Below, piece by piece: positions 63,683 to 64,000 of a DNA stretch of 64,000 nucleotides (the first letter of the stretch is position 1; every line of letters begins with the position of its first letter). Below the pieces are notes generated by a model. It did no database searches. It had not been told where the DNA came from and saw only the letters and a program-made list of their open reading frames with translations. The translations under genes were made by a program, and so were the position numbers. This DNA is from Mycetocola reblochoni REB411 (GTDB lineage Bacteria; Actinomycetota; Actinomycetes; Actinomycetales; Microbacteriaceae). The DNA is taken from positions 1 to 64,000 of the forward strand of contig NZ_FUKR01000066.1 in assembly GCF_900163835.1 (NCBI RefSeq). Direction: 5' to 3'.

Positions 63683-64000
63683 TCAGCGCTGCGCCGACTT
63701 CTCCGCGAGGATGGCGTCGCGCAGCTGTTCGGGATGCCGCGACGACACCAGCCAGTACGGCACCGGGTCGTGCGGGTCAACGATCTCGACGCGCACAACC
63801 GGTTTCACCCAGCCCCGCAGGACGATCCACGCGCGGGCGTCGAGGCGCGTCCGCGTCTGGGCGATCGCCGCATCGCCCCTGAAGCCGTCCACCTCGCCCA
63901 CGTGGGCGACCGCGATCCGCGCGGCGCCGGCCCTCAGCTCCCCGTCTCCGACCCGGACGATCGGCGAGCCGAGCACGAGCGCCACCACGCAGGCGATGAA
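63683..64000 (-). CDS. DUF3093 membrane protein, N-terminus outside window
   Basis: Only the C-terminal 105 codons are seen; the frame stays open to the right edge. It keeps the end of a membrane helix (FIACVVALVLG), then a soluble domain with RAWIVLRGWVKPVVRVEIVDP and WLVSSRHPEQLRDAI, the DUF3093 signature. Function unknown. Confidence 0.88.
   Translation of the reverse strand, partial: FIACVVALVLGSPIVRVGDGELRAGAARIAVAHVGEVDGFRGDAAIAQTRTRLDARAWIVLRGWVKPVVRVEIVDPHDPVPYWLVSSRHPEQLRDAILAEKSAQR

Overview
The window is high-GC DNA from an actinobacterium, most likely a member of the Microbacteriaceae. I base this on the order glnA2-glnE-glnA1, SepH next to DUF4193 and DUF3093 genes, a Lys/Ala-rich principal sigma factor followed by a MurT/GatD-like pair, and frequent GTG and apparently leaderless starts. 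The genus is not settled by what I can see.

Layout. 1-1.8 kb: the 5' part of a secreted CshA-type repeat surface protein on the minus strand, running off the left edge. 2.2-15.3 kb: an accessory island with more mixed base composition. It begins in the 3' half of a tRNA-Val(TAC) gene, where the last codons of a large serine recombinase overlap the tRNA. It carries a complete ISAs1-family insertion sequence with 19-bp ends and a 10-bp target duplication, sitting in the 3' end of a tetR gene. It also carries a type I restriction-modification locus in the order hsdR-hsdS-GIY-YIG nuclease-Abi(HEPN)-hsdM, an unknown glycine-zipper protein and an orphan HTH protein. 15.5-24.5 kb: general metabolic and regulatory genes (two SDRs, an XRE/MmyB regulator with an aldo-keto reductase, a LysR/EamA divergent pair, an ABC-F ATPase, a two-domain PhnB-like protein, a hotdog thioesterase). 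24.7-32.2 kb: a tightly coupled seven-gene operon of a family-5 solute ABC transporter plus a luciferase-like monooxygenase and two CMD-fold proteins; its substrate is unknown.

32.3-64 kb is core genome: Nif3 and zinc-ribbon proteins, RNase P RNA, ppgK, map, the glutamine synthetase/adenylyltransferase region with a clear GlnR box, a degenerate membrane-anchored kinase-like protein, sucB-lpdA-pepA, PAC2 and MFS genes, the principal sigma factor with murT-gatD, convergent parE/parC, a phosphodiesterase-like gene, sepH, DUF4193 and a partial DUF3093 gene.

The observations I rate highest are: a MurT/GatD pair in which GatD lacks its catalytic cysteine and MurT lacks the four-cysteine zinc ribbon; a HEPN-type Abi gene and a GIY-YIG nuclease built into the hsd operon; the uncharacterised transporter/monooxygenase/CMD operon; and a repeated TAnnnT-N6-start arrangement that points to widespread leaderless transcription.
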